DNA from: Alcanivoracaceae bacterium | GTDB taxonomy: Bacteria; Pseudomonadota; Gammaproteobacteria; Pseudomonadales; Alcanivoracaceae | Length of the DNA: 64,000 nucleotides | NCBI GenBank assembly: GCA_002706085.1 | Contig: PAJO01000021.1 | Location: 1-64,000 of the forward strand | Direction of reading: 5' to 3' | Part shown: piece by piece, positions 46,523-55,491 of the stretch | Layout of the letters: each line of letters begins with the position of its first letter | Numbering within the stretch: the stretch's first letter is position 1 | Notes under the pieces: generated by a model | What the model was told of the DNA's origin: nothing | Database searches by the model: none | What the model saw: only the letters and a program-made list of their open reading frames with translations | Made by a program: the position numbers and the translations under genes

Positions 46523-49426
46523 TTAGCCGTGGGCGCGGGTGAAGGCGGCAATGATCTGGATGTAGGGCACCGGCTCGATGGTGAGGGTGTCGCTGACCCA
46601 GGTCTGGTAATCATTGAAGATCCGGTCAATGCGGCTGGTGCGCTCTTCCCTTCTGGCGGCCTTGAAGTGCTCTGCCTGCTGGGAGCCCTGCAGTTGTAGC
46701 TCCAGCTGGGTGAGCTGGCGATCCTTGAGGGCAGCCAGTTCGGCCAGTTTTTCATCCAGTTGCGGCTGGGTGGCTTCGGTAAAGGCCTGCTGGCGTTGCT
46801 GCATTTCCCTGCGGGCGGCCTGAATGACCGGCTGGCGCAGGGCTTGCAGTGCTTCGAGGTTTACCGGCTGGGCGCGGTTGGGCAGTTTGCTGTCCAGTTG
46901 CAGGGCCTGTAGCCAGTCACGGGCGGGCAGCACTTCTGTAACGGCTCCGCCCTGGCAGCGAATGGCGAACCATTCCCAGATGACCGGGTGGGCCTTGCGG
47001 TTGGGGATCAGTCCGCTGACCAGGAAGACGCTTTCCTCCGGCTGGAGCTGCTGTTTGACGGCTTCGGTATCGGGCAGGGCCAGCACCGGGGCGCTGTGGC
47101 GCGCCACCTGGGCGAGCAGTTTGTCCTGCAGCCACTGGATGGCCGGGTGCTGGGGCCAGAGGTAGTGGAGCTTGGGCCAGGCGTTTTCGTCCTGGCGGCT
47201 GCGGCGGATTTCCTGCTCGAAACGGGGCTTGTCGGCGGTGAGCACCAGGGTGCCGTTGTCCGGGCTGATTTCCGGGGGCAGGAAGCGGAAGCGGTAGTCG
47301 AGATCATCCGGGGGCGTGAGGGTGAGCGTCTGGCGTTCGTTATTGACGCTGACGCTGACCTGGTTGCGCTCGCGGTTGATGGCTTCCAGGGCCTGACGGG
47401 CGAATTCGTAATCGTTGGGGAAGAGGCTGAAGTCTTCTACGGTGTGCTGCTCTGCCTGCTCCGGGGTTTTCGGCTGGCTGGCTTCCGGGTTGAGGAACAG
47501 GGACAGCAGATCATCTCCTTCGTTGCTGTCTTCCGGCTGGTAGTGCTGATCGAAGTCGTCCGCGTTCATGCCTTCGGCCATGGCCTCTTCGGTGAGCCTT
47601 TCTTCCTGCTCACTGTCGTGGACCTTCATGAAGGTAGCCGGGTCGCCGATGTTCTTGTAGGCCTGCTCGTCTTTTTCCTTGAGGATTTCCAGAATGCGCA
47701 GATCCCCTTTGACCGTGGGATTATCGCTCTGGTTGATCAGGTAGGTGATGATCGGGGTCTGTTCCTGACCATAGCGGTCTACCCGGCCGTTACGCTGCTG
47801 GAACACCATGAGGGACCAGGGCAGGTCGAAGTGGACCAGGCGGTGAGACAGGTAGTGCAGGTTGATACCTTCCGAGGCCACATCGGAACAGAGCAGCACG
47901 CGCAGTTTCGATTCGGGCTTGCCGAATTCTTCCACGATACTCTGCTGCTCCACGTCGCTCATGCCGCCGTGGAGGATCTGCACCGAATCCGCCTTGAGCT
48001 TCATGTCACCGGCCAGCTGGTCGTTTAGCCATTTGAGGGTTTCGATGCGCTCACTGAAGATGACCAGGCGATCTTCGCTGTCGGTTTTCTTCCAGCCGTA
48101 GTCTTTGCTTTTCAGCAGCTTGACCAGGGACTGGTATTTGCTGAAGGCCGCCGGGGTGACATTGCGCAGGGCCAGCAGCAGGGATTTCAGACTCTGGATT
48201 TCGTGCTGTTCGTCTTCGCTGACCTGGGCTTTTTTCTGCAGTTTGGCGATGCGCTGCTGCACGGAAATGTCCGCCGCTGCCGGCGAGCTGAAGATGGCTT
48301 TCTGCAGGCCGATGCGGACCAGCTGGCCGTTCTTGGTCTGGCTGTGTTCGCCCCGGTAGGTAAAGGGCACATCCAGCAGGGCCTGGTAGGCGGCTTCCTC
48401 TTCCGGGGAAGCGTTCATGTGGATGTCCTTGACCACGCGCTCCTTGAATTCCTGCTGCACCTGATCGCGAATATCTTTCTTGAAGCGGCGAATCACCAGC
48501 CCCTTGTCGCTGAAGTCTTCGCGGGCGTAGTCATCCGGATCGCTGATGGCGGTGGGATCAAGCATGTTCATCAGGCTGGCGAAGGATTTTGCCTTGCCGT
48601 CATGGGGGGTGGCCGACAGCATGATGAGCGTGTCTGAACGGCCCGCCAGCAACTGTGCCAGGCGGGCGCGCTGGGAGCTGCTGCCCCGCTCTGCCACGTT
48701 GTGGCATTCGTCGATGACGATGATGTCCCAGTAGGCCTGCTCCAGGTGGCGGCGGTATTCGTTGTCCTGCTTGAGGGTGTCGATGGAGATAATCGACTTG
48801 TCGTAATAGTAGAAGGGGTTGTGGTTGCCGGGGATGTTGTTACGCACCCGCTGCAGGCCCTGGGAGTCGAGCCGGGTGAGCGGGATGGTGAAGCGGTTCC
48901 ACATTTCCTTCTGGAACTGGGTCATCATGCTTTTCAAGGTGAGCACAAGGATACGCCTGCCCCGGCCACGGCGCATGAGTTCGGTCATCAGGATGCCCGC
49001 TTCCAGGGTTTTCCCCAGGCCGACGGCATCGGCAATGAGAATACGCTGGCGGGGCTGGTTCAGTGCCTGGAGGGCAGGATCAAGCTGGTAGGCCACCGGG
49101 TCCATGGCGGCCTTGTGGCCAAGATGGATGCGCTGATCCGCCGGGGTTATCTGGCGCAGCTGGGCTTCGATGAACAGGCGGCTTTTCTCAAAGCCGGGGC
49201 TCATGTCCTGCTCGAAACGGGTTTCGGCTGGGTCCAGTACCTGAATCGCCTCGGCCTCTTCCTCCAGCCGGCTGAGAAAACGCGCACTCTTGCCGTTAAC
49301 CAGCTCGGACAGGCCATCCACGGTGAGGATATAGCCGCCATCGTCGCTGGGATCCGCACGGCGAACGATCCACTCGCAATCGCGGATGACGACGCGGGCG
49401 CCGGGGGCGTAGAGGGTACTGCTCAT
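46523..49426 (-). CDS. SNF2/RapA-type helicase (967 aa)
   Basis: A 967-residue superfamily 2 translocase. Walker A ADAVGLGKTLEAGIL is near residue 135, motif II VIDECHNVAERG (DECH) near 238, and LSATPHDGKAKSF follows. The C-terminal RecA domain has SDVASEGINLHYLSHRLVHF and QQRNGRVDRYGQ (about 546). An acidic linker and a helical C-terminus of about 300 residues follow. It is encoded 27 bases before the giant methylase and 48 bases after a second SNF2 gene, so it likely supplies DNA translocation for the methylase module, as DrmD does in DISARM. The specific name is not assigned. Confidence 0.85.
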   Translation of the reverse strand: MSSTLYAPGARVVIRDCEWIVRRADPSDDGGYILTVDGLSELVNGKSARFLSRLEEEAEAIQVLDPAETRFEQDMSPGFEKSRLFIEAQLRQITPADQRIHLGHKAAMDPVAYQLDPALQALNQPRQRILIADAVGLGKTLEAGILMTELMRRGRGRRILVLTLKSMMTQFQKEMWNRFTIPLTRLDSQGLQRVRNNIPGNHNPFYYYDKSIISIDTLKQDNEYRRHLEQAYWDIIVIDECHNVAERGSSSQRARLAQLLAGRSDTLIMLSATPHDGKAKSFASLMNMLDPTAISDPDDYAREDFSDKGLVIRRFKKDIRDQVQQEFKERVVKDIHMNASPEEEAAYQALLDVPFTYRGEHSQTKNGQLVRIGLQKAIFSSPAAADISVQQRIAKLQKKAQVSEDEQHEIQSLKSLLLALRNVTPAAFSKYQSLVKLLKSKDYGWKKTDSEDRLVIFSERIETLKWLNDQLAGDMKLKADSVQILHGGMSDVEQQSIVEEFGKPESKLRVLLCSDVASEGINLHYLSHRLVHFDLPWSLMVFQQRNGRVDRYGQEQTPIITYLINQSDNPTVKGDLRILEILKEKDEQAYKNIGDPATFMKVHDSEQEERLTEEAMAEGMNADDFDQHYQPEDSNEGDDLLSLFLNPEASQPKTPEQAEQHTVEDFSLFPNDYEFARQALEAINRERNQVSVSVNNERQTLTLTPPDDLDYRFRFLPPEISPDNGTLVLTADKPRFEQEIRRSRQDENAWPKLHYLWPQHPAIQWLQDKLLAQVARHSAPVLALPDTEAVKQQLQPEESVFLVSGLIPNRKAHPVIWEWFAIRCQGGAVTEVLPARDWLQALQLDSKLPNRAQPVNLEALQALRQPVIQAARREMQQRQQAFTEATQPQLDEKLAELAALKDRQLTQLELQLQGSQQAEHFKAARREERTSRIDRIFNDYQTWVSDTLTIEPVPYIQIIAAFTRAHG

Positions 49427-49474
49427 GGGTTGTTGTCCTGTGCTATCGCATGCAAATTCTGGTTTTTCATCTTC

Positions 49475-52303
49475 TTACTCCGCCCCTTGCGGCTTACCCT
49501 TCCAGCCCGCCGTTAGCCACTGCATCTGGTCTGGCAGCAGGGTCTGAGAGCATTGCTCAGCAAGGTATTTTTCGACGCAGGCGTTGGCCAGCTTGAGGGC
49601 TGCCTTTCGCTGTTCCTTGTCTGTGTCGACCTGCTGTGACGGTGAGCATGGCTGCATCAGCCACTGGCTGATCCAGGGCGGATTGAGGGTAGCTGCGCCG
49701 TTATCCAGTGCCACCATGGCCAGCTCCTGACGGGCGCGCCGACCACGATCATTCTGCCAGCGGGCCACGGCAACAATGATGGATTCTGACTGGTAGCCGG
49801 CACCCATTACTGAAGTGCCGCCAAAATCATACTTGCGCGCCTGCTTGATGAGGTTTTTGAAAAGCCAGTTATCCATGTTCATGGGTAACAGATCTGGCTT
49901 TTTGGCAGCCAGCGTTCGATCAAAGGTCAGCCCGAAGCGGCTGCGTGAAACGCCCATGGATTGCATGGCCGCTTCGCCGAGCCTGATCTGCCAAATGAGT
50001 CCGTTGTGGGTTTTTTCCAGAATCTCGAATCCGGCAATACTTGCCATGCCCTCTATGAAGGCCTGCAGGTGATCCAGGGTGATGACCAACTCTCCCGAGA
50101 CCTCTTTGCTGTCCAGATTCACCGCATACTTGAACAAATCATGCTGTTCTGCCGCGGCATTTTTTGCGCGATCCAGCGCTTCGTTAATGCGCTCACTGGT
50201 TCGCTCCATCTTATCACTGGCGGCTTGTGCCAATACTTCTTCAATATCGACCAGATCCGCCAGCTCACCCAAAACGTCCTCTTTGATAGCATCGTTGAAT
50301 TCATGCTTTTGGACACTTGCCATATCCTGGGCCACGGCTTCCAGGCGGTCATAGAGAATACTGAGCACCTGCTCGTCCGCACTGTCGGACTGATGGACAT
50401 TGAAGACCACGACCCGCTTCTTTTGGCCATAGCGATAAAGCCGCCCTACACGCTGAACCAGCCGCATGGGGTTCCAGGGCAGATCGTAGTTCACCATGAT
50501 GTGGCAACGATGCTGAAGGTTGATGCCTTCGCCGCCCGCCTCGGTGGACACGAGGAACTGGGCACCGTCCTCTTCTTCAAAGGTGGCAATAGCTTCCCGC
50601 CGCTCTTGCATGTCCATGCCACCATGGATAAGAACACAGCTACCGGGACCAAAGCGATCATCCAGTGCCGCTTTGACCCATTGCTGGGTACTCCGATACT
50701 CGGTGAAAACGAGGATTTTTTCCCGGGGGTTTTCCTTGATAACGATTTCCACCAGGCCATTCATAAAGGCGTGGCGCTTGGCGTCATTTGCCTCCAGGTC
50801 TGCAGCCTTTTCGATCAACTCTGCAAGGATTTTTTCCTCACCAGGAAAGAAGGGTGATGCCTCCGTCTTCCGGGTCGCCGCTTCTTCCTGCTCCCCCTGA
50901 TAACGCTCGTCATCATAGGGACGATCCATACTCGCCTCTTCCCCCTTCAGGCGCTCAAGCCGTCTTACCAGAGCAGCGTGAATGGCCGCCACGCTGGATG
51001 CAGCCAGCTTGCGATAGACCGTCATTACAAAGCCGATGGCTCGGCCTGTGTTATTTCCACTCTTCTCCTGCGCCGCATAGCCTTTGCGAAGATAAGCACG
51101 AAGTTCTTTATCAAACTCCACGGCATCTTCCGAAAGCGGAACATCAATCTGGCGTACGGTTTTTCCATGAAACAGGAAATTGCCGTCCATATCAGTTACA
51201 TCTGCCTTGTAATTGCGGATGATCATGTCGCCGATAATTTCGGGGTTAATCTTCAGGGTGCGGATTTCGCTTTTTCTTTCCGGGGCCAGAAGTTCCAGCA
51301 AGGCTCCAAAGCTGTCCTGCTTGCCTTGATGAGGAGTGGCGGTCAATAGCAACACATTCTTTGAGCGTTGCCGCAATTTCTGGAGCATGCTGTAGCGCTG
51401 ACTGGCATCGAGCCTGTTGCCATACTCCCGACGACTGAGTCGGTGAGCTTCGTCAACGATGATCAGATCCCAGTTATCAGCCTGCAAGAGTGTCTCGAGG
51501 TGCTCATCCTGCTTTAGGCGATCCATGGAGCCTATAACATGGTCTTCCTTTTTCCAGTCCCGGGGATCGTGAATCTGGAATTCATCGCCGTAAATTCTGA
51601 AACGCTCGAAACCGAATTTTCCGTACAGCTCTTCTTTCCACTGGCGTGTGAGGCCTGCCGGGGTGATGATGAGGACGCGCTCAGCCTCCCCTTTTGCCAT
51701 AGCCGCATGAAGCAGCAGCCCCACCTCAATGGTCTTACCCAGGCCCACGTCATCGGCAATCAGCCAGTTGTAATGACCTGACCCAATGATGTGATGCACC
51801 AAGTGAATCTGGTGTGGCAGCGGATCTACATCAAAGGTCGCCAGGGCCCCTGTGTTTTCGTTCCATAGCTGGATAGCCCAGGAAAGCAGGCGAAGACGCT
51901 GGCGCTCTTCATCACCGGCTACGTTGAACTTCCCCAGGGTAAAGCCATGCAAGGCACCACGGACTTGTCTTAATCGCTGCCAGGGCAGCCAGACTCGGTG
52001 GTTGTTTTCCTGAAATTCGACCAGCAGCTGGGTATGTCCGGCCACTTCCCGGGTCGTACAAACAACACCTGTGCCAAGTGAATCCTGGGTCGCCCTCACA
52101 GGCCGGTGCTCGACCTCTGCCCCACGCATGAAACCCGAGACAAGATCGCCCTCAGGATGCATGACATCCGCCTTTCGCTGCACCCAGAACACCTTGACTC
52201 TTGCCGGCACGTCTGCAGACACTTTCTTGACGACACCAATGTCCCTGACATCCTGACTATCCTTATGGCGGACAATTGCTCCTTCCACTACCGGGATTAC
52301 CAT
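49475..52303 (-). CDS. SNF2/RapA-type helicase (942 aa)
   Basis: A 942-residue superfamily 2 translocase distinct from its neighbour. Walker A ADDVGLGKTIEVGLL is near residue 184, motif II VDEAHRLSRREYG near 282, TATPHQGKQDSF next, and the second domain has STEAGGEGINLQHRCHIMVN and QRVGRLYRYGQKKRV (about 618). The N-terminal 120 residues are beta-rich and unassigned. Its ATG lies 7 bases inside the acidic TPR-like gene, so translation is coupled. Two SNF2 translocases in tandem beside one methylase is unusual; they are diverged enough that a recent duplication is unlikely. Confidence 0.85.
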   Translation of the reverse strand: MVIPVVEGAIVRHKDSQDVRDIGVVKKVSADVPARVKVFWVQRKADVMHPEGDLVSGFMRGAEVEHRPVRATQDSLGTGVVCTTREVAGHTQLLVEFQENNHRVWLPWQRLRQVRGALHGFTLGKFNVAGDEERQRLRLLSWAIQLWNENTGALATFDVDPLPHQIHLVHHIIGSGHYNWLIADDVGLGKTIEVGLLLHAAMAKGEAERVLIITPAGLTRQWKEELYGKFGFERFRIYGDEFQIHDPRDWKKEDHVIGSMDRLKQDEHLETLLQADNWDLIIVDEAHRLSRREYGNRLDASQRYSMLQKLRQRSKNVLLLTATPHQGKQDSFGALLELLAPERKSEIRTLKINPEIIGDMIIRNYKADVTDMDGNFLFHGKTVRQIDVPLSEDAVEFDKELRAYLRKGYAAQEKSGNNTGRAIGFVMTVYRKLAASSVAAIHAALVRRLERLKGEEASMDRPYDDERYQGEQEEAATRKTEASPFFPGEEKILAELIEKAADLEANDAKRHAFMNGLVEIVIKENPREKILVFTEYRSTQQWVKAALDDRFGPGSCVLIHGGMDMQERREAIATFEEEDGAQFLVSTEAGGEGINLQHRCHIMVNYDLPWNPMRLVQRVGRLYRYGQKKRVVVFNVHQSDSADEQVLSILYDRLEAVAQDMASVQKHEFNDAIKEDVLGELADLVDIEEVLAQAASDKMERTSERINEALDRAKNAAAEQHDLFKYAVNLDSKEVSGELVITLDHLQAFIEGMASIAGFEILEKTHNGLIWQIRLGEAAMQSMGVSRSRFGLTFDRTLAAKKPDLLPMNMDNWLFKNLIKQARKYDFGGTSVMGAGYQSESIIVAVARWQNDRGRRARQELAMVALDNGAATLNPPWISQWLMQPCSPSQQVDTDKEQRKAALKLANACVEKYLAEQCSQTLLPDQMQWLTAGWKGKPQGAE

Positions 52304-53685
52304 TGGCTGTCCTCTGACTCTCGATAGATGTTGAAATTAAAGGGCTCTGGTCTGTGCCATTGCTCCCATCCATCGTCGTCTTGCTCAAAAAATTCGTATT
52401 CGATATAGGCCGGCGGCGGCTGCCCACAGCACAGGGCCATGTCTTCCATATGGTCGAGAATATGCTGCAGGTAATACGAGAAGATCGGGAATGCAGCGAT
52501 CTTTTCAGCAGATGCATTCCAGTCCTGGAAGCAGTCTTCGACAAAAAGCAGCACCTCGGCCGCATCGTCCGCCTTGAGTGCTCTGGTGAGATCCAGCGCC
52601 AGGCGCCAGGATATATTGGGCCAGCCATCTTCCGCTTCCTGCTTCCGGTAGGTTCGGTTATACCCTCCGGAACCCCATATTTTTCTCAGCTCATGCAGTA
52701 CGTGCAGCTCTGCAGGAGTTACCTGTTTTTTGACCAGCAGTTCCCGCAAGGCAGACTGGGTCTTGCCGTGGCTACGGTGATGCGCAAGCACATCCACCAG
52801 GATTCCCATATCTTTCTTCAGCCACTCACCTTCAACGGCAAGCCCTGCTGCGATGCCTTCCGCTTTTTCCCTGTGCGTCAGGCGCTCGGGGAGCTCTTCA
52901 GGCTCATCATCCTGGCCCAGATCTTCCGGGTCCAATTCGATATAGAAACTTTCGAGGTCGTCATCACCTTCTTCGTCCGCCTCTTCAAACAGATCGACGA
53001 TGCCCTCGCCAAACTCCTCATCGTCCGCCAGTGTGATGGCCTCTTCATCTTCCAGGTCATCCACAACTGCAATGTCAGCGGGCTCTTCAGCTTCAAAATC
53101 AGGGATGTCAGCCAGCTCATCGACCGCATCCAGCACCTCATCATCTTCAATATTCCCGATGAGATCCTCAGCAGGTTGACCACTTTCTACCGCCTTGAAC
53201 GGTTCGCTTTCCTCTGCATCCCCCTCAGGCTCTGCCAATGTCGCTTCTGGCAACTCACTGTCTATGAAGGGTGAGATGTCTTCCAGAATGTCAGCAACTT
53301 CTGGCTCCTCTGTAGATTCACTGCTGAATACTTGCGAACCCTGTCCTTGCTGCCGGGAGTCGTCATCATTGGCGGCCTGTGGCTGAACGACCGGGACGCC
53401 ATACTCGTAATCCAGTTCCAGAGCGGGCTCTTCTTCAGAGGAGCTCACCAGGTAAGCCGCATCCTCCTCATCAAAATCAGCAGCAACCTCGTGGTGTTGC
53501 AAGGAGTAACGCAGCCAATAAGCGGCTTTTTCAGGCTGTTTAAGACCCCGGTAAAGACGGCCAAGGGCTGCTGCAACCCTCATGTCCCGTGGCTGGGCAG
53601 CCATATGGGCTTCCAGCAACTCTGCAGCCTGTTCAAGACTGCCACCCCTGAACAGGGTTTGGGCACGCAACAGCACCTCCATCAT
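52297..53685 (-). CDS. Acidic protein with N-terminal TPR-like segment
   Basis: A protein of about 463 residues. The start is the ATG in TAATG overlapping the HEPN stop by one base; the open frame extends 12 codons further upstream without support. The first 80 residues (LFRGGSLEQAAELLEAHMAAQPRDMRVAAALGRLYRG read in parts) look like two tetratricopeptide units. Residues of about 85-275 are extremely rich in Asp and Glu and probably disordered. The C-terminal 190 residues are a folded helical domain I do not recognise. The acidic stretch could mimic DNA or shield a partner's DNA-binding surface; that is speculation. Coupled to the SNF2 gene by a 7-base overlap. Confidence 0.7.
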   Translation of the reverse strand: MMEVLLRAQTLFRGGSLEQAAELLEAHMAAQPRDMRVAAALGRLYRGLKQPEKAAYWLRYSLQHHEVAADFDEEDAAYLVSSSEEEPALELDYEYGVPVVQPQAANDDDSRQQGQGSQVFSSESTEEPEVADILEDISPFIDSELPEATLAEPEGDAEESEPFKAVESGQPAEDLIGNIEDDEVLDAVDELADIPDFEAEEPADIAVVDDLEDEEAITLADDEEFGEGIVDLFEEADEEGDDDLESFYIELDPEDLGQDDEPEELPERLTHREKAEGIAAGLAVEGEWLKKDMGILVDVLAHHRSHGKTQSALRELLVKKQVTPAELHVLHELRKIWGSGGYNRTYRKQEAEDGWPNISWRLALDLTRALKADDAAEVLLFVEDCFQDWNASAEKIAAFPIFSYYLQHILDHMEDMALCCGQPPPAYIEYEFFEQDDDGWEQWHRPEPFNFNIYRESEDSQW

Positions 53686-54341
53686 TAACTCCGAACCACC
53701 GGGTAGCTCGCTTCCCCCCACAGGGTGTTCGGGCTATCCATCATGATCTCGATTACTGCCGGCACCAGTTCACCCATGATGTTCACACAGTCCCGAATCT
53801 GGTCGCGGTTGACGCGGCTATCCCAGGTGGCGCCGCCGTGGATAAGCTGGTTGCGCAGGGTGTAGATGCGGCTGAGGACGATGGCCAGCAGGCGCGGGGT
53901 GTCCTGTTTGGCCAGGGCATCGTTGGCGGCTTTTTTGGCCGCGTCAAAGCTGTGCTTCCACTGGTCTTCGGTTTTCTGGCCTTTTTGGTAATCCCAGAAG
54001 CAGGAGAAGACGTAGGGATTGTCCAGCAGCACCCGAATAGCGTTGGGGTAGGCTGTCCAGACCAGATCATTGAGGCGTGCGCCGGTATCCAAATCATGGA
54101 GCTTCTTCAGGAACGCATTGAAGGTGCGCTGTTCGCTGAGGCCTTCGCGATCATCGATGTCGGTGGCGTAGGCGGCGTTGAAGGCGATCCACAGGAAGAT
54201 GAAGCGGCTATCCGGGTCGGCTTCCTGTTCGGCGCGATTCAGCCAGCTGAGGGCACGGTGGACGCGCAGGCCCAGGTTGTCGGGGTAGTTATCCCGTTCC
54301 TGGCGCTGACGGTTCTTGAGTGTGTTGTGGTCGATCCCCAT
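53685..54341 (-). CDS. HEPN-domain protein, candidate RNase
   Basis: A 218-residue mostly helical protein. The stretch LSRIYTLRNQLIHGGATWDSRVNR contains RNQLIH (read in two parts here), fitting the Rx4-6H motif of HEPN RNases, and the N-terminal helix has FLWIAFNAAYATD typical of Apea-like HEPN proteins. It heads the long minus-strand train and shares a 1-base TAATG junction with the acidic TPR-like gene, whose product could be its partner or inhibitor. HEPN proteins in defence loci usually cleave RNA to stop growth; that activity is inferred from the motif. A 19-bp near-palindrome lies 20 bases upstream of the ATG. Confidence 0.72.
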   Translation of the reverse strand: MGIDHNTLKNRQRQERDNYPDNLGLRVHRALSWLNRAEQEADPDSRFIFLWIAFNAAYATDIDDREGLSEQRTFNAFLKKLHDLDTGARLNDLVWTAYPNAIRVLLDNPYVFSCFWDYQKGQKTEDQWKHSFDAAKKAANDALAKQDTPRLLAIVLSRIYTLRNQLIHGGATWDSRVNRDQIRDCVNIMGELVPAVIEIMMDSPNTLWGEASYPVVRS

Positions 54342-54361
54342 TTTTCTTCCTTTCCCCTGAG

Positions 54362-54380
54362 TGGCATCAAAATGATGTCA
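54362..54380. promoter_or_regulatory. Operator-like near-palindrome upstream of the HEPN gene
   Basis: TGGCATCA-AAA-TGATGTCA has 8-base arms with one mismatch. It is 20 bases upstream of the first gene of the long minus-strand train. Its CATCA / TGATG half-sites are also seen, with wider spacing, at 59139-59160. Confidence 0.45.
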
Positions 54381-54496
54381 CTTGCCTTCCTGGCTAAGCA
54401 GTGAAGCCTGTTCATTGTTTTTGTGGACAGTATCACATTCCGGTGCGAGGTCTAGCATTTGGTGGTACTTTTTCATGAGCGGGTCCGTCAGGTTTG

Positions 54497-54558
54497 GGGA
54501 TCGCCTGCAGGCGGGCTCCTACGGGAGGGTGGTTCGCACCTCGAGAGGTGCTCCTACC
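54497..54558. repeat. REP pair (BIME) in the gap before the HEPN gene
   Basis: Two GTAGGAGC-type units on the minus strand, CCTGCAGGC-cored at about 54498-54523 and CCTCTCGAGG-cored at about 54531-54558, start 2-3 bases after the stop of the HExxH gene. The remaining gap up to 54341 contains no gene. Confidence 0.8.
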
Positions 54559-54560
54559 TG

Positions 54561-55004
54561 TCAGGGCCCTGTCTCGAACTGGCGGGCGTCCTGTTCCAGT
54601 GGGGCCTGGTGGTAGCCGAAGATCATGACCTGTTCGAGGTACACATCCATGAAGGCGCCGATGGAGCCGAGCACTTCGTATTGGTGGACGTGGCGGAATT
54701 CGTGGCTGTAGAGCCGGGCGGACTGGCAGCCTTTGACGATGTAGATGGCATGGCCCAGCGTGAGCCCCATGACCTGGCCGCTGAGCATGCCGACGCTCTT
54801 TGCCAGGCTGTAGACCACCGGGTCTTCCTGGAAGGGGATCTCGTCCACCAGCAGGATGCGGATGCGCTCGGGCTCCGCCACGCCAACGCTTCGGGCCATT
54901 TCCATGCCTTCTTCGTTGAGCTCGGTGCCGTGCTCCTGAATATGGTCATGGTGCTTTTTGGCCCACAGTACGACTAGCGGGAGATAGGTGCGCAGGTCTT
55001 TCAT
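54561..55004 (-). CDS. HExxH metallopeptidase-like protein
   Basis: A 147-residue single-domain protein with ARLYSHEFRHVHQYE at about residues 97-111: HEFRH is a complete HExxH zinc motif. The downstream APLEQDAR (about 134-141) supplies a Glu that could be the third zinc ligand, as in DUF4157-like minimal peptidases. There is no signal peptide. The start is the ATG 6 bases after GGGAG, which lies just past the stop of the zinc-ribbon gene. In this block it could process a partner protein after infection; substrate and role are unknown. Confidence 0.6.
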   Translation of the reverse strand: MKDLRTYLPLVVLWAKKHHDHIQEHGTELNEEGMEMARSVGVAEPERIRILLVDEIPFQEDPVVYSLAKSVGMLSGQVMGLTLGHAIYIVKGCQSARLYSHEFRHVHQYEVLGSIGAFMDVYLEQVMIFGYHQAPLEQDARQFETGP

Positions 55005-55015
55005 GTTCACTCCCA

Positions 55016-55384
55016 CTAGCGGCCGCTCTGGCTGATCAGGACTTGCGCTTCGCGCACCAGCTCCGGTTCCGCGCGACCAAACAGCAGCTCGCAGGCGGTA
55101 AAGGGGTCGGAGGTGGTTTTGCCGGTGCGGTAAAGATCCAGCAGTACACCGGGGCTGACCATTTCCAGCGGGATGACTTCGGCGACGTGCTCTGCCATAT
55201 CCGTCCAGCAGCTGCGGCAGTAGACCAGAATACGCCCTGCACCCTGTCCGCCATCATAGGGGATGGTCACCAGGCTCAGGCCTTTGCCAGGATCGCTTGC
55301 GTCCGCGCCACCGCAGCGTGAGCAGCTGGCCTCAGTTTTCATCATGGTGTTTTCAGAGTGTTGTGACATTCCTTCCATCCCCAT
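55016..55384 (-). CDS. Zinc-ribbon protein of unknown function
   Basis: A protein of about 122 residues (117 if the later ATG at 55369 is used). Two Cys pairs, CSRCGG and, about 35 residues later, YCRSCW, should form one zinc ribbon in the N-terminal half. The C-terminal half is helical and unassigned. It ends within a few bases of the HExxH gene, implying a shared transcript and possibly a shared complex. I do not recognise the family. Confidence 0.6.
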   Translation of the reverse strand: MGMEGMSQHSENTMMKTEASCSRCGGADASDPGKGLSLVTIPYDGGQGAGRILVYCRSCWTDMAEHVAEVIPLEMVSPGVLLDLYRTGKTTSDPFTACELLFGRAEPELVREAQVLISQSGR

Positions 55385-55491
55385 CGCAATCCTTGCAGTG
55401 ATCACAGTATGTTTTTAGTGTGGTCATGCCAATACTGGCTACACAAACATGTCGCATTACGGCATATGTCGTGTTTTCAATCAGGTGCAGT

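Noticed and set aside
44369-46699. 776-codon plus-strand frame opposite the methylase gene
   Set aside because: Its repetitive Val/Gly/Ala/Glu composition is the complement of the GC-biased methylase codons, and it extends across the methylase/helicase joint.
41390-52303. Calling the methylase and SNF2 genes a complete DISARM system
   Set aside because: No separate DrmB or PLD-type DrmC is present beside them, there are two SNF2 genes, and the DUF1998 helicase is 8 kb away behind other modules. Only a loose resemblance is supported.
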